Part shown: positions 6,971-14,935 of the stretch, one piece after another
Layout of the letters: every line of letters starts with the position of its first letter
Numbering within the stretch: position 1 is the stretch's first letter
Origin: CAZXYS01 sp964645005
GTDB lineage: Bacteria > Bacteroidota > Ignavibacteria > Kapaibacteriales > UBA2268
Assembly (NCBI GenBank): GCA_964645005.1
Contig: CAZXYS010000004.1
Span: 92,757-156,756, forward strand
Length of the DNA: 64,000 nucleotides
Reading direction: 5' to 3'
The notes under the pieces: generated by a model
What the model saw: the letters and a program-made list of their open reading frames with translations, nothing else
Database searches by the model: none
Told to the model about the DNA's origin: nothing
Position numbers and translations under genes: made by a program

Positions 6971-9676
6971 TTAGTTACTAATGACGAACTTCTTAAAATA
7001 TTCTCCAATCCTAACATAATACACCCCCGCAGGCAAACCCGAAACATCTACCGTAGATACAGGTCTTAGTCCCATATCAACAACCATCACTTCCTTACCC
7101 AGGAAATCATAAATTCTAATTTCTGATTTATTATCAGCAACAGGGTTAACCCAGTGGCTGAAAGTAGTTTCAATAACAATATAATCGTTCGCCGGATTTG
7201 GATAGAGCGTGATATCTCTTTCCGGTTCAGGTATATCCTTCACACTGACCGGACTTGTAATATCAAATCCCTTGTGGATGTACTTGTCTTTAGCTAATTC
7301 TTCTATCCATTTGTTTTTGATAAAAGTATTTATCTCGAGGCGGCAATCTCCCCAGTGTTTCCACTTATCTATCGATGTCCAGTCCAGATTTATATAGTTG
7401 AGAGCCTTGATATTCTTGTGGTTCTCGATGAATTGGAAGAATGGTTCGAACCAGTCATCCCATATTCGCTTTGCTTCCTCAAAGTCAGGATCCTCGGCAT
7501 CAGGCACTATATTTTCGGAATGTGCCGTAGTTTCATTCAGGTACACAGGTTTATTTCTTTGCTCGGCGAAGTCAAGGAATAGCTCGGACTTCCCTTTCTT
7601 GGTAATACCTCTGCTGTTGCTGTCCGGCAATGCAGGGTCGAAGTGATCCTTCGGGAAAACATCCAGCCCAAACCAGTCAACAACATCGTCGCCCGGATAC
7701 CACTTCCAGCCCCGCGAAGTGGAATCGGCGAAATCCGCTGCCGCATCAGGTTCATAACACCATACCGTTGCAAAATTGTCAACGCCGCGCGCCTTCAATC
7801 CTTCGACTAATTTCCTGAAAGCTTTCGGGAAAGTGTACGGCTTGTAGTTATTCCAGGCGCCGTTCATCTCGCCTCCTATACGCAGGAAAAACGGCTTCCC
7901 ATGCTGGTTAAAAGCCATAGCCAGTGTGTCCATATAATGATCCAATTCATCAGTATAGGCAAAGAGCGAATCGTATGGCTCATCCTGTGACTTATGGAAG
8001 TGTACGCCATATTCCACATACTGGCTGTCAGGCGACATCCACTCATGTTGCAGTCCCTTCAGGACTTTTTCGACAGTCAAAGTTCTTGTACCGGGTATAG
8101 CGCTCATAGTCTGCAACAACAACGGCTGCTCATCTTCCGGCATCATCTCAAGATAGTTCGGGATCGAATTTCTATAATTCCAGCCAACACCGTGATAGAC
8201 ATATCCGTCCGGCGGTTCGTATTTCGCCGGTTCCTGATTATTATTAGGCTTATCCCAAATTATAATTACAGGTTCCTGTCGGGCTTCAACTTCCTTAAAT
8301 CCACCGGTGATTGTGTGAATTTCGTCACCGAAAATATTATGGATTTTACCTGAATTACTATTTTCAGGTTTATGCTGTGGGATGGGGTAGTTGACAGATG
8401 TTGTATCAAAAAGAGCATCAGCCCAGATGACATCTACAATCCCGATTTTCTCATGAAACCTGTAGTAAAATACATTTCCTTCGGACAAGTCTTCCGGCGG
8501 ACTTTCCGGTTTGATTACGGAATGCAGGAATTTGTAAGATTTAAATGAAAAATATTCATTTAAGTCTATATCAAAGAGACCATAGAATCTATCCGGCGGC
8601 GCACCCACTATGGGCGTACAAATCCCTTTCAGACCGAATGCTATGCCAAGGATCCATTTCCTTACCATATCACCGGCGTGGAAGAGTTCGTCATATCTCG
8701 TATTTCCCGCTTCCTCGATCTGCATGGCGGCTTCGGCTGCCAGCCATGGTTTCAAGCTTCCGCCGGAATCGATAACGGCATGCTCGAAGGCTGCCAATTC
8801 ATCGAAGATAAATCGCGGTTTCCAGTGGTAATGCACGTCGAACCAGTCCATCCAGTCGGTCTGACCAGCCATTATATCCATCCAGTAAGTTTCCGGCATA
8901 CCGCCCCTGTTTTTCATTAATCTGCCGAAATCATCCCACGTTTTGATATCACTTTTCCAGTGTCTTTCATATCGTGAATAGTATAATTCGATTATTGAAT
9001 CCTGCTTATCGGGGAATTGCTCGCCTAACTCATACCATTCACGCAATAGCATTTTATCATAATAAAAGCCGCCGTGGGAGACCTTTATATCCACACCATT
9101 CTCATCCGCCGCATCATGCGCAGCCTTGTAAACAGTCCGCATGCATCTTACAAAGTCCTCTACATCCTGCTCATAAGTCTCATCGCTGATCTGCCAGTGG
9201 TCTGCCCATTGCGGTTCATTGCCATAGCGCAGATAACCAACCGTCGATGGCTTTCTTTCTGCCGCGTAATCGATTATCTTGTAGGCATAATCATACAGGA
9301 TCTCTGAAAAGCCGTGCTCGGGAATTGGATCTGAGAGGGGCGTCCGTCTGTCCAGATCATTTGGCGCTCGTGGTTCGCCGTCGGTAGCCCATGATGAAGC
9401 TGGTGTTAACAGAAATACCGTTTTCCCATTGTGTTCGGCGGCAAAATCCACAGCCTGATCTATATATCGCCAATTAAATTCATCATCGGGGTTTTCCAGA
9501 CGATCCCAGCTAAATCCGAATGCATATATCTGCGCATTCAATTCATCGTATTTTTCAGCAGGTATTTTGGTATTAATGTTTCTTATTCCCCAGTAATCAA
9601 TAGCTGCCGCCGATGATGTTAATAGTAAGTTTATAAATATTATTAAAAGTATTCTGCTAAATAATTGATTTTTCAT
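6971..9676 (-). CDS. T9SS-exported double glycoside hydrolase (clan A, GH26-like second domain)
   Basis: A secreted protein of 901 residues with a signal peptide (about MKNQLFSRILLIIFINLLLTS). Residues about 25-470 look like a TIM-barrel glycosidase: LRYGNEPQW carries the clan-A acid/base Glu (E154), and WLAAEAAM is a candidate for the nucleophile strand. Residues about 490-800 look like a second barrel of the GH26 type: RIGGEMNGAW holds the acid/base Glu and PVYLNETTAHS the nucleophile Glu. The end is a type A T9SS sorting domain (YPNPANDYIVIE, IRIYDFLGKEV, LPAGVYYVRIG, KKFVI). Likely substrates are beta-mannan or related plant or algal polysaccharide, by analogy with GH26. Its sorting domain is a close paralogue of the one in the gene ending at 5584, including the extra RVNPV-like and GLRPVST segments. 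Confidence 0.82.
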   Translation of the reverse strand: MKNQLFSRILLIIFINLLLTSSAAAIDYWGIRNINTKIPAEKYDELNAQIYAFGFSWDRLENPDDEFNWRYIDQAVDFAAEHNGKTVFLLTPASSWATDGEPRAPNDLDRRTPLSDPIPEHGFSEILYDYAYKIIDYAAERKPSTVGYLRYGNEPQWADHWQISDETYEQDVEDFVRCMRTVYKAAHDAADENGVDIKVSHGGFYYDKMLLREWYELGEQFPDKQDSIIELYYSRYERHWKSDIKTWDDFGRLMKNRGGMPETYWMDIMAGQTDWMDWFDVHYHWKPRFIFDELAAFEHAVIDSGGSLKPWLAAEAAMQIEEAGNTRYDELFHAGDMVRKWILGIAFGLKGICTPIVGAPPDRFYGLFDIDLNEYFSFKSYKFLHSVIKPESPPEDLSEGNVFYYRFHEKIGIVDVIWADALFDTTSVNYPIPQHKPENSNSGKIHNIFGDEIHTITGGFKEVEARQEPVIIIWDKPNNNQEPAKYEPPDGYVYHGVGWNYRNSIPNYLEMMPEDEQPLLLQTMSAIPGTRTLTVEKVLKGLQHEWMSPDSQYVEYGVHFHKSQDEPYDSLFAYTDELDHYMDTLAMAFNQHGKPFFLRIGGEMNGAWNNYKPYTFPKAFRKLVEGLKARGVDNFATVWCYEPDAAADFADSTSRGWKWYPGDDVVDWFGLDVFPKDHFDPALPDSNSRGITKKGKSELFLDFAEQRNKPVYLNETTAHSENIVPDAEDPDFEEAKRIWDDWFEPFFQFIENHKNIKALNYINLDWTSIDKWKHWGDCRLEINTFIKNKWIEELAKDKYIHKGFDITSPVSVKDIPEPERDITLYPNPANDYIVIETTFSHWVNPVADNKSEIRIYDFLGKEVMVVDMGLRPVSTVDVSGLPAGVYYVRIGEYFKKFVISN
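7056..7080. repeat. Eroded copy of the GLRPVST palindrome
   Basis: On the plus strand the sequence reads GATACAGGTCTTAGTCCCAT. The left arm keeps the same bases as the copy at 5669-5680, but the right arm has diverged (AGTCCCAT instead of AGACCTGT). The peptide GLRPVST is still encoded at the same place in the sorting domain. Confidence 0.65.
7143..7152. repeat. Eroded copy of the RVNPV palindrome
   Basis: The core GGGTTAACCC is intact; the outer arms (CAACA... and ...AGTGG) are only partly complementary. It encodes W-V-N-P-V at the same position as the perfect palindrome at 5750-5771. Confidence 0.65.
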
Positions 9677-9721
9677 TATATATCTCTTTTTTGAGTATAA
9701 CTTTTTATTTCTTTCAATACT

Positions 9722-10381
9722 TTATTCAACTATAAATTTCCTGAAATATATTTTCCCATAGTTATTTTTAAAATTAATATAATAAATGCCGGACAATAGA
9801 TTTGTAATATCCAGATTTTCTTCGCCGAAAAGATCTTCTCTGTCCATGATCTTATTGCCGGATACATCATATATGGAAATCGAGTAATGAGCGCCCGCCA
9901 TATTAACAGACAAATATTCACTGGCAGGGTTAGGCGAGATGCGGATATTATCTTCAGCGCCAGTGACATCTTGTACATCGCTCGGTTCTGTATTCACAAA
10001 AGCTGAATCATAGACAAACCCGAATTCATTGAATCTCCCACCCACATAAATCAGATAATCACCTTCACCGGGTGCCGTGAGAGTTATCGGCAGATCTTTA
10101 GTATAGTTCACGGTTTTTATAATATTGCCCTCCATATTTACGAGCTGAGCGCCAAAGCTGTATTTCTTATCTTTATTTAAATCATTCACTGTCACTTCGA
10201 ATGTTTGAACATCTGTATTAGTTACTTCTATGATACCTTCTTCATACTTATGATCATTTTGTCCGTGGCAATTGTTACATCCCACCACGCCTGCCTGCGG
10301 AAAAGACATTATCGAATTTGCGGAAAATATCAACAATAAAACAAAGGCTGTCGCAAACCCAATTTTGTATAAATTTTTCAT
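9722..10381 (-). CDS. T9SS-exported protein with CxxCH motif (choice-of-anchor-V type)
   Basis: A protein of 219 residues. The signal peptide is about MKNLYKIGFATAFVLLLIFS. It is followed by GVVGCNNCHGQNDH, a single CxxCH heme-attachment motif. Then comes a beta-sandwich of about 90 residues (FEVTVNDLNKDKKYSFGAQLVN), as in the choice-of-anchor-V/Reeler-like proteins common in T9SS bacteria. The tail ISPNPASEYLSVN, SISIYDVSGN, LSGIYYINF, KFIVE is a T9SS sorting domain. This sorting domain lacks the palindromic inserts seen in the two neighbours. Heme binding is inferred from the motif alone. Confidence 0.8.
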   Translation of the reverse strand: MKNLYKIGFATAFVLLLIFSANSIMSFPQAGVVGCNNCHGQNDHKYEEGIIEVTNTDVQTFEVTVNDLNKDKKYSFGAQLVNMEGNIIKTVNYTKDLPITLTAPGEGDYLIYVGGRFNEFGFVYDSAFVNTEPSDVQDVTGAEDNIRISPNPASEYLSVNMAGAHYSISIYDVSGNKIMDREDLFGEENLDITNLLSGIYYINFKNNYGKIYFRKFIVE

Positions 10382-10456
10382 AAAACTCCCATAATGATTT
10401 AATTAAAACAATTAATCCATTGATTCCCAATATAATAAATTAGCATCATAAATTTA

Positions 10457-11053
10457 TTACTTTTTATCATTTTTCATAATTATCTGCGTCCTCTCGGCAA
10501 TTCTCTTACCCAAAAAACCGGCGATCACCCCCATAATCAGATTCAAAATCACAAGTATTATCATCAGCAATGTAAAATTCCAATCTTCCAGATGCAGTAC
10601 GGAAGCCAGTTCCGAGGAAATTCTCTTATAAACGGTGATAATCTCAGCACCGAAGTAGAAAAGATGGGCTATCACGGCATGTAACAGTGTATAGAAAACT
10701 ACGGCGCATCCCGCTGCCAGCGCCGATATGCGGTTATAGCCAAAAATGAGAAATACAAGTTCCGCTAATACCGCCTCGAGAAATATGGCAACTACAGGAT
10801 TTATCATGAATCCGCCCATGGACAGCACCTTGAATGTCGCCGCCAGAGCGCCCACAAGCAAAAGCGATCCGCGAAATCTTACAAATTCCTTCGCCGTCAC
10901 GAGGATTATACCTGCAATGAAAGCCATCAAAAAGCCGCGCAGTGGAATCTTTGCGAGGTGCAGCGTTGTGCCCAGAGTGAATTCGACCACGCCCCAGGCG
11001 GCCCCGAACACTGCCGTATAGATGACCTCGAGACGTGTAAGTTCCCGCTTGAT
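10457..11053 (-). CDS. ECF transporter S-component-like membrane protein
   Basis: About 198 residues with five or six membrane segments. The conserved-looking opening is VIYTAVFGAAWGVVEFTLGT, typical of substrate-binding S components of energy-coupling-factor transporters. No ATG is available. A GTG at 11011 would cut into the first helix region and has a poor ribosome site. A perfect AGGAGG lies five bases before an ATC codon at 11051-11053, directly after the TAG stop of the upstream gene, and ATC would give the natural N terminus IKRELTRLEVIYTAVFG. So the start is either a rare ATC or a sequence change from ATG. The substrate is unknown, and no ECF ATPase gene is nearby. Confidence 0.6.
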   Translation of the reverse strand: MKRELTRLEVIYTAVFGAAWGVVEFTLGTTLHLAKIPLRGFLMAFIAGIILVTAKEFVRFRGSLLLVGALAATFKVLSMGGFMINPVVAIFLEAVLAELVFLIFGYNRISALAAGCAVVFYTLLHAVIAHLFYFGAEIITVYKRISSELASVLHLEDWNFTLLMIILVILNLIMGVIAGFLGKRIAERTQIIMKNDKK

Positions 11054-11641
11054 CTAATCCTCCTTCCGGGAAGTTTCTTCAGCTTTCCCGAGGATGCCGG
11101 CTAACAGGTTGGACGCAAATTCCACAGGATTAAACAATTGCTTTCGAGATAATTTCCCGCTGCGCACAATATTTTCTTTAACGGCAGGCATCAGGTTTTG
11201 AGCTTCGCTATAGACTCTGTCGAAATCTTTAATTCCCAATTTCTGCCAGAGTTTGAATATGTCATAATCCCGCGAATTCTTCATGAAAATGGAAAAAGCA
11301 AGCATTACCAGTATCGCCCTCAGCGAGATCTGCAATCCCGAGTAAAATGTCGCCGTAGAGAAAGGTATGCCGTATATTTTCACATCTTTAACGCCGAAGA
11401 TCATTGGCTGCACTAATGTCAGAAATACGAGGAATATCCAGAAAAGTTTGCTTCGTACGGCTTTTAATACTTCCGGCTGGTATATCATAAGCGGTATAAT
11501 AGTGAACACCAGCGCCACAGCCATAAACGGCAGCGGCATGAAGAGCGCCGCAGACAATATGAGCGCTATATAGATATAAATTATTTTCACTAAATTTTCG
11601 CTATAAATTCCTGATTCAATAGAATCATATTGCAAATTCAA
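11054..11641 (-). CDS. EcfT/CbiQ-like transmembrane protein
   Basis: A protein of 195 residues. The N-terminal half has four or five hydrophobic helices. The segment SGLQISLRAILVMLAFSIFM resembles the CbiQ/EcfT pattern around the cytoplasmic coupling region, and the C terminus (NLMPAVKENIVRSGKLSRKQ) resembles the coupling-helix tail, although the classic Ala-Arg-Gly signatures are not evident. It begins 30 bp after accA and its stop touches the start of the S-component-like gene. The call as an ECF T component is tentative and rests partly on that neighbour. Confidence 0.5.
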   Translation of the reverse strand: MNLQYDSIESGIYSENLVKIIYIYIALILSAALFMPLPFMAVALVFTIIPLMIYQPEVLKAVRSKLFWIFLVFLTLVQPMIFGVKDVKIYGIPFSTATFYSGLQISLRAILVMLAFSIFMKNSRDYDIFKLWQKLGIKDFDRVYSEAQNLMPAVKENIVRSGKLSRKQLFNPVEFASNLLAGILGKAEETSRKED

Positions 11642-11671
11642 GTGAATATGTCTCGGAACGTCAAACTAACT

Positions 11672-12628
11672 TTAGCTTTCTTCTTCGTAGACGCCCATAT
11701 TATAAAACTTCTCCCGACGGTTTTTAACAAGTTTGTTGACTGACAATTTCTTCAATTTCTTCAACTCGGACAGCAGTAATTTTTTAAGGGTCTCGTACAT
11801 TTCTTCCGGCTTGCGGTGCGCACCGCCAATGGGTTCAGTGACAATTTCGTCGATAACGCCGATCTCCTTGAGGTCTTCCGCTGTGAGCTTCAAAGCCTCG
11901 GCTGCCTGCTCTTTGTATTCCCAACTGCGCCAGAGAATACTTGAACATGATTCAGGAGAGATCACTGAATACCATGCATTTTCAAGCATAAGTATTCTAT
12001 CGCCGACACCTATGCCTATAGCGCCGCCTGAAGCTCCTTCACCAATTACTACAACAATTATTGGAACCTGCAACTGTGCCATTTGCAGCAGATTGCGCGC
12101 GATGGCTTCTGCTTGTCCGCGTTCTTCCGCCTCTATTCCAGGAAAAGCACCGGGTGTGTCCAAAAATGTTAATATCGGTCTGTTGTATTTTTCCGCTAAA
12201 GTGAAAAGACGATTTGCCTTGCGATAGCCTTCCGGATGGGGCATACCGAAGTTCCTGTAGACATTGGATTTGGTATCCGTACCTTTTTGATGACCGACTA
12301 TCATTACAGGTTGATTGTCCAGGTAAGCCATCCCCCCTACAATAGAAGGATCATCACGGTATTGACGGTCTCCATGCAATTCAACAAAGTCAGTAAAGAT
12401 ATTATCAACGTAATCAAGGGTCAAAGGACGCTCCGGGTGGCGGGCTAATTGAACCCTTTGCCATCGTGTAAGATTTCTGTATATGTCAATTCTGAGGTCG
12501 TCCACTTTTTTCTCTAATTCGTTAATTTCTTTGTCAATTTTTAAATCCTCCATAGAGCGCATTTCTTTGATTTTTTCTTCAAGCTCCAGGAGCGGTCTTT
12601 CGAAATCAAGAATAAACTTATTTGCCAC
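11672..12628 (-). CDS. accA: Acetyl-CoA carboxylase carboxyltransferase subunit alpha
   Basis: A protein of 318 residues, the normal length for AccA. The N terminus is the expected helical hairpin (LDFERPLLELEEKIKEM), followed by LARHPERPLTLDYV and FVELHGDRQYRDD. The crotonase-fold core has GGMAYLDNQPVMIVGHQKG, FLDTPGAFPGIEAEERGQAEAIARN, and GEGASGGAIGIGVGDR, which form the oxyanion holes. With AccD it transfers the carboxyl group from carboxybiotin to acetyl-CoA to make malonyl-CoA. Its 5' end overlaps the upstream glycosyltransferase gene by 11 bp. Confidence 0.97.
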   Translation of the reverse strand: MANKFILDFERPLLELEEKIKEMRSMEDLKIDKEINELEKKVDDLRIDIYRNLTRWQRVQLARHPERPLTLDYVDNIFTDFVELHGDRQYRDDPSIVGGMAYLDNQPVMIVGHQKGTDTKSNVYRNFGMPHPEGYRKANRLFTLAEKYNRPILTFLDTPGAFPGIEAEERGQAEAIARNLLQMAQLQVPIIVVVIGEGASGGAIGIGVGDRILMLENAWYSVISPESCSSILWRSWEYKEQAAEALKLTAEDLKEIGVIDEIVTEPIGGAHRKPEEMYETLKKLLLSELKKLKKLSVNKLVKNRREKFYNMGVYEEES

Positions 12629-14579
12629 GTTTCCTCTTCCTGAATAAAAATTTTAAAAAAATATCAGTGTCTAAAACTAAACTATAATGCTGCAAATAAT
12701 AGTCATTCAAATTTTTTATAGCTTGTTTTGAAAGCATCCCGGGATTACTTATATGAGCAAGTCCGATTATTCCTAATTTTCCGATTTCCGGTTCGCCGGG
12801 TTCTATCGGAAATAACCCTATAAAGGAATATTTCCCGGTTAACACCTTCCATAATTTTTTAATGAGCGCTGCCTTGTAATTTACAAATAAATAAATTAAA
12901 GGCAAACCTAAAGTCAAGAGAAATATTGAAATAACAATATCTAATGTTCTTTTAATAAACGCAATACGCAGGTTAGTTATTTTAGTTTCCGGCATAGTTG
13001 GCTCTATTCCTGCTATCTCGTTGGTCAATTCCGAGGCGAGCAAGTCATCATATTCCTGTGCAACATGAAAACGAACTGACGGATTCGATGTCTGCGCCAT
13101 TATCTTTATAAGATCAGTTTTTGAAAGAGTATCATCTGTAATTATCACTTCCCGAATTTTATATTCTTCAATGAGTTGAGGGAGATATTCAATATTGCCC
13201 AAAACCGGCAGGTTTAAATTACTATTATCATTGCTCTCGTTAATGCTTATCATACCGACCACGTGTGCATTCATATAATCGGCTGATTGTAATGCGCTGA
13301 ATATATTCTCGGTTTGTTTATTTATTCCGACAAAAGCAATTCTTCTATCAGCTTCTTTACCTGCGGTTTTATCAAAAATAGCGATAAGCAGCCTTATTCC
13401 ACCTGTCATTACAATTGTGAATCCGATGGTCATAAGTATTATACCCCTGCTGAAGGCATAGTCCTTAAAGAAATATGTCAATGACGAAAGAAAGAAAAAT
13501 GAGATCATCAACGCAAAGAAAGATTTCCTGAGGGTTGGTTTTGATTCGAAATAATCCCCTACCCCGAACATAGCTGCCAATAAAATCACTGAAATAACAA
13601 TAAATACAGCAGGGTATGCATAATCAGGTAAATCGAAGAAACCATCATATCTGATCTTTGTTGAGATTATAAATGCAACATTAATAGACATTAAGTCAGT
13701 AAAAATTACAAACAGATCTCTTCTGTATTTTTTTGCTGAGGCTAAAAGAAAATGAGAAAAAATACCTAACTTAAGTACCATGAGGAAAAGAGCTGATCTT
13801 TTAAAGTGTTTTCTCGCGAAGATATCCATAGCAGTATAAAAATGTTTCAATTTGTTAATACTGCTTCTACGTGTACTTTCCCCCAAAAAATGAATAATGG
13901 AAGTTTCATGATAGTAAACTATCCTGTATCCCTTTTGTGATATTCTGTAACAAAGATCAAGATCTTCCCCGTACATGAAAAAATCGGTATCAAAGCCATG
14001 GACTTCATTTAAAGCGTCTTTTCTGCAAAACATGAAAGAACCGCTTACCGCATCAATTTCATAAGTTTCGTTTATATCCCGATAGGTGTGATTATATTTA
14101 GCGAAAAGCTTTGATTTCGGGAATAATTTTTGCAGCCCGAATAAACGCGAGAAAGCTGCCCATGGTGTAGGAAAACCTCTCCTGCAGGAAAGCTGGAAAG
14201 TGCCGTCGGGATTTAATATCTTACAACCGGCAACTCCGATATCATGATTCTCCTCCATAAAATCATACATTTTTACAAGAGTTTCTTCTTCAAGGAGAGT
14301 ATCGGGATTAAGGATCAGTACATATTTGCCCTGAGCTTTATTAATTCCAATATTATTGGCTTCTCCGAAGCCGACGTTCTTATCCTGACGTATGAACTCG
14401 ACTTCGGGAAAAATTGGCTTCAAATATTCAATAGAGCCATCTGAGGAGTTATTGTCAACAACAATGATCTCAATGTCGAGGTCTTTTTGTGCTTGCCTGA
14501 CGGAATTCAGGCAGCGAAGTAAAAAGTCTCTGACGTTATAATTAACGATGACAACCGTTATGTCGACTTTTGATCCCAT
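12618..14579 (-). CDS. GT2 glycosyltransferase fused to a degenerate polyprenyl glycosylphosphotransferase
   Basis: A protein of 653 residues. Residues about 6-240 are a GT-A (family 2, rhamnosyltransferase-like) domain: VVIVNYNVRDFLLRCLNS, VVDNNSSDG, and the metal-binding LNPDTLLEE. Four or five membrane helices follow (about 275-400). Next is a Rossmann-like CoA-binding_3 domain (about 415-540), as in WcaJ/WbaP. The last 90 residues start like a sugar transferase (KRTLDIVISIFLLTLGLPLI) and end like one (YYLQHYSLVLDTDIFLKFLF). The usual catalytic block between these (Q-x-R-x-G and K-x-R-S-M) is absent. So the phosphosugar transferase half is probably inactive or repurposed, while the GT2 half looks intact. 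It is likely to act in envelope polysaccharide synthesis at the inner membrane. Confidence 0.8.
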   Translation of the reverse strand: MGSKVDITVVIVNYNVRDFLLRCLNSVRQAQKDLDIEIIVVDNNSSDGSIEYLKPIFPEVEFIRQDKNVGFGEANNIGINKAQGKYVLILNPDTLLEEETLVKMYDFMEENHDIGVAGCKILNPDGTFQLSCRRGFPTPWAAFSRLFGLQKLFPKSKLFAKYNHTYRDINETYEIDAVSGSFMFCRKDALNEVHGFDTDFFMYGEDLDLCYRISQKGYRIVYYHETSIIHFLGESTRRSSINKLKHFYTAMDIFARKHFKRSALFLMVLKLGIFSHFLLASAKKYRRDLFVIFTDLMSINVAFIISTKIRYDGFFDLPDYAYPAVFIVISVILLAAMFGVGDYFESKPTLRKSFFALMISFFFLSSLTYFFKDYAFSRGIILMTIGFTIVMTGGIRLLIAIFDKTAGKEADRRIAFVGINKQTENIFSALQSADYMNAHVVGMISINESNDNSNLNLPVLGNIEYLPQLIEEYKIREVIITDDTLSKTDLIKIMAQTSNPSVRFHVAQEYDDLLASELTNEIAGIEPTMPETKITNLRIAFIKRTLDIVISIFLLTLGLPLIYLFVNYKAALIKKLWKVLTGKYSFIGLFPIEPGEPEIGKLGIIGLAHISNPGMLSKQAIKNLNDYYLQHYSLVLDTDIFLKFLFRKRKRGK

Positions 14580-14661
14580 TTATAAATAATATTTGAAAAT
14601 ATATACTCCGCTAATTTACGAAAGTTTAAAGGAATTCACATATTCTCAATAATATAAAAAA

Positions 14662-14682
14662 GCCCGGTCAAAAAAACCGGAC
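14662..14682 (-). terminator. Rho-independent terminator after tRNA-Ser
   Basis: On the minus strand the stem GTCCGGT pairs with ACCGGGC (one G-U pair), with a seven-base loop, and a run of six T follows. It begins a few bases after the tRNA CCA end. Confidence 0.8.
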
Positions 14683-14685
14683 TTA

Positions 14686-14775
14686 TGGCGGAAAGGGTGG
14701 GATTCGAACCCACGGTACCCTTGCGGGTACACACGCTTTCCAGGCGTGCCAGATAAGCCACTCCTGCACCTTTCC
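14686..14775 (-). tRNA. tRNA-Ser (anticodon GGA)
   Basis: The 5' acceptor strand GGAAAGG pairs with CCTTTCC, the discriminator is G, and CCA is encoded. The anticodon stem is CACGC/GCGTG around the loop CTGGAAA, giving anticodon GGA (reads UCC/UCU). A long variable arm (TACCC...GGGTA) confirms class II and serine. The T arm is GTGGG-TTCGAAT-CCCAC. Confidence 0.96.
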
Positions 14776-14935
14776 GGTAAACAAATGTACGAAAATTTCA
14801 ATGAAACAGAAAAAATATTAAAATTTTTTTGACGCCTCTACTTGAAAGTAATTTTTTTTTCAATATTTTGCATTATTTACAATGACTTTCGGTGTAATTA
14901 TTGTAAAAACTTACTAAAAACAGAAAAAAAATGAG

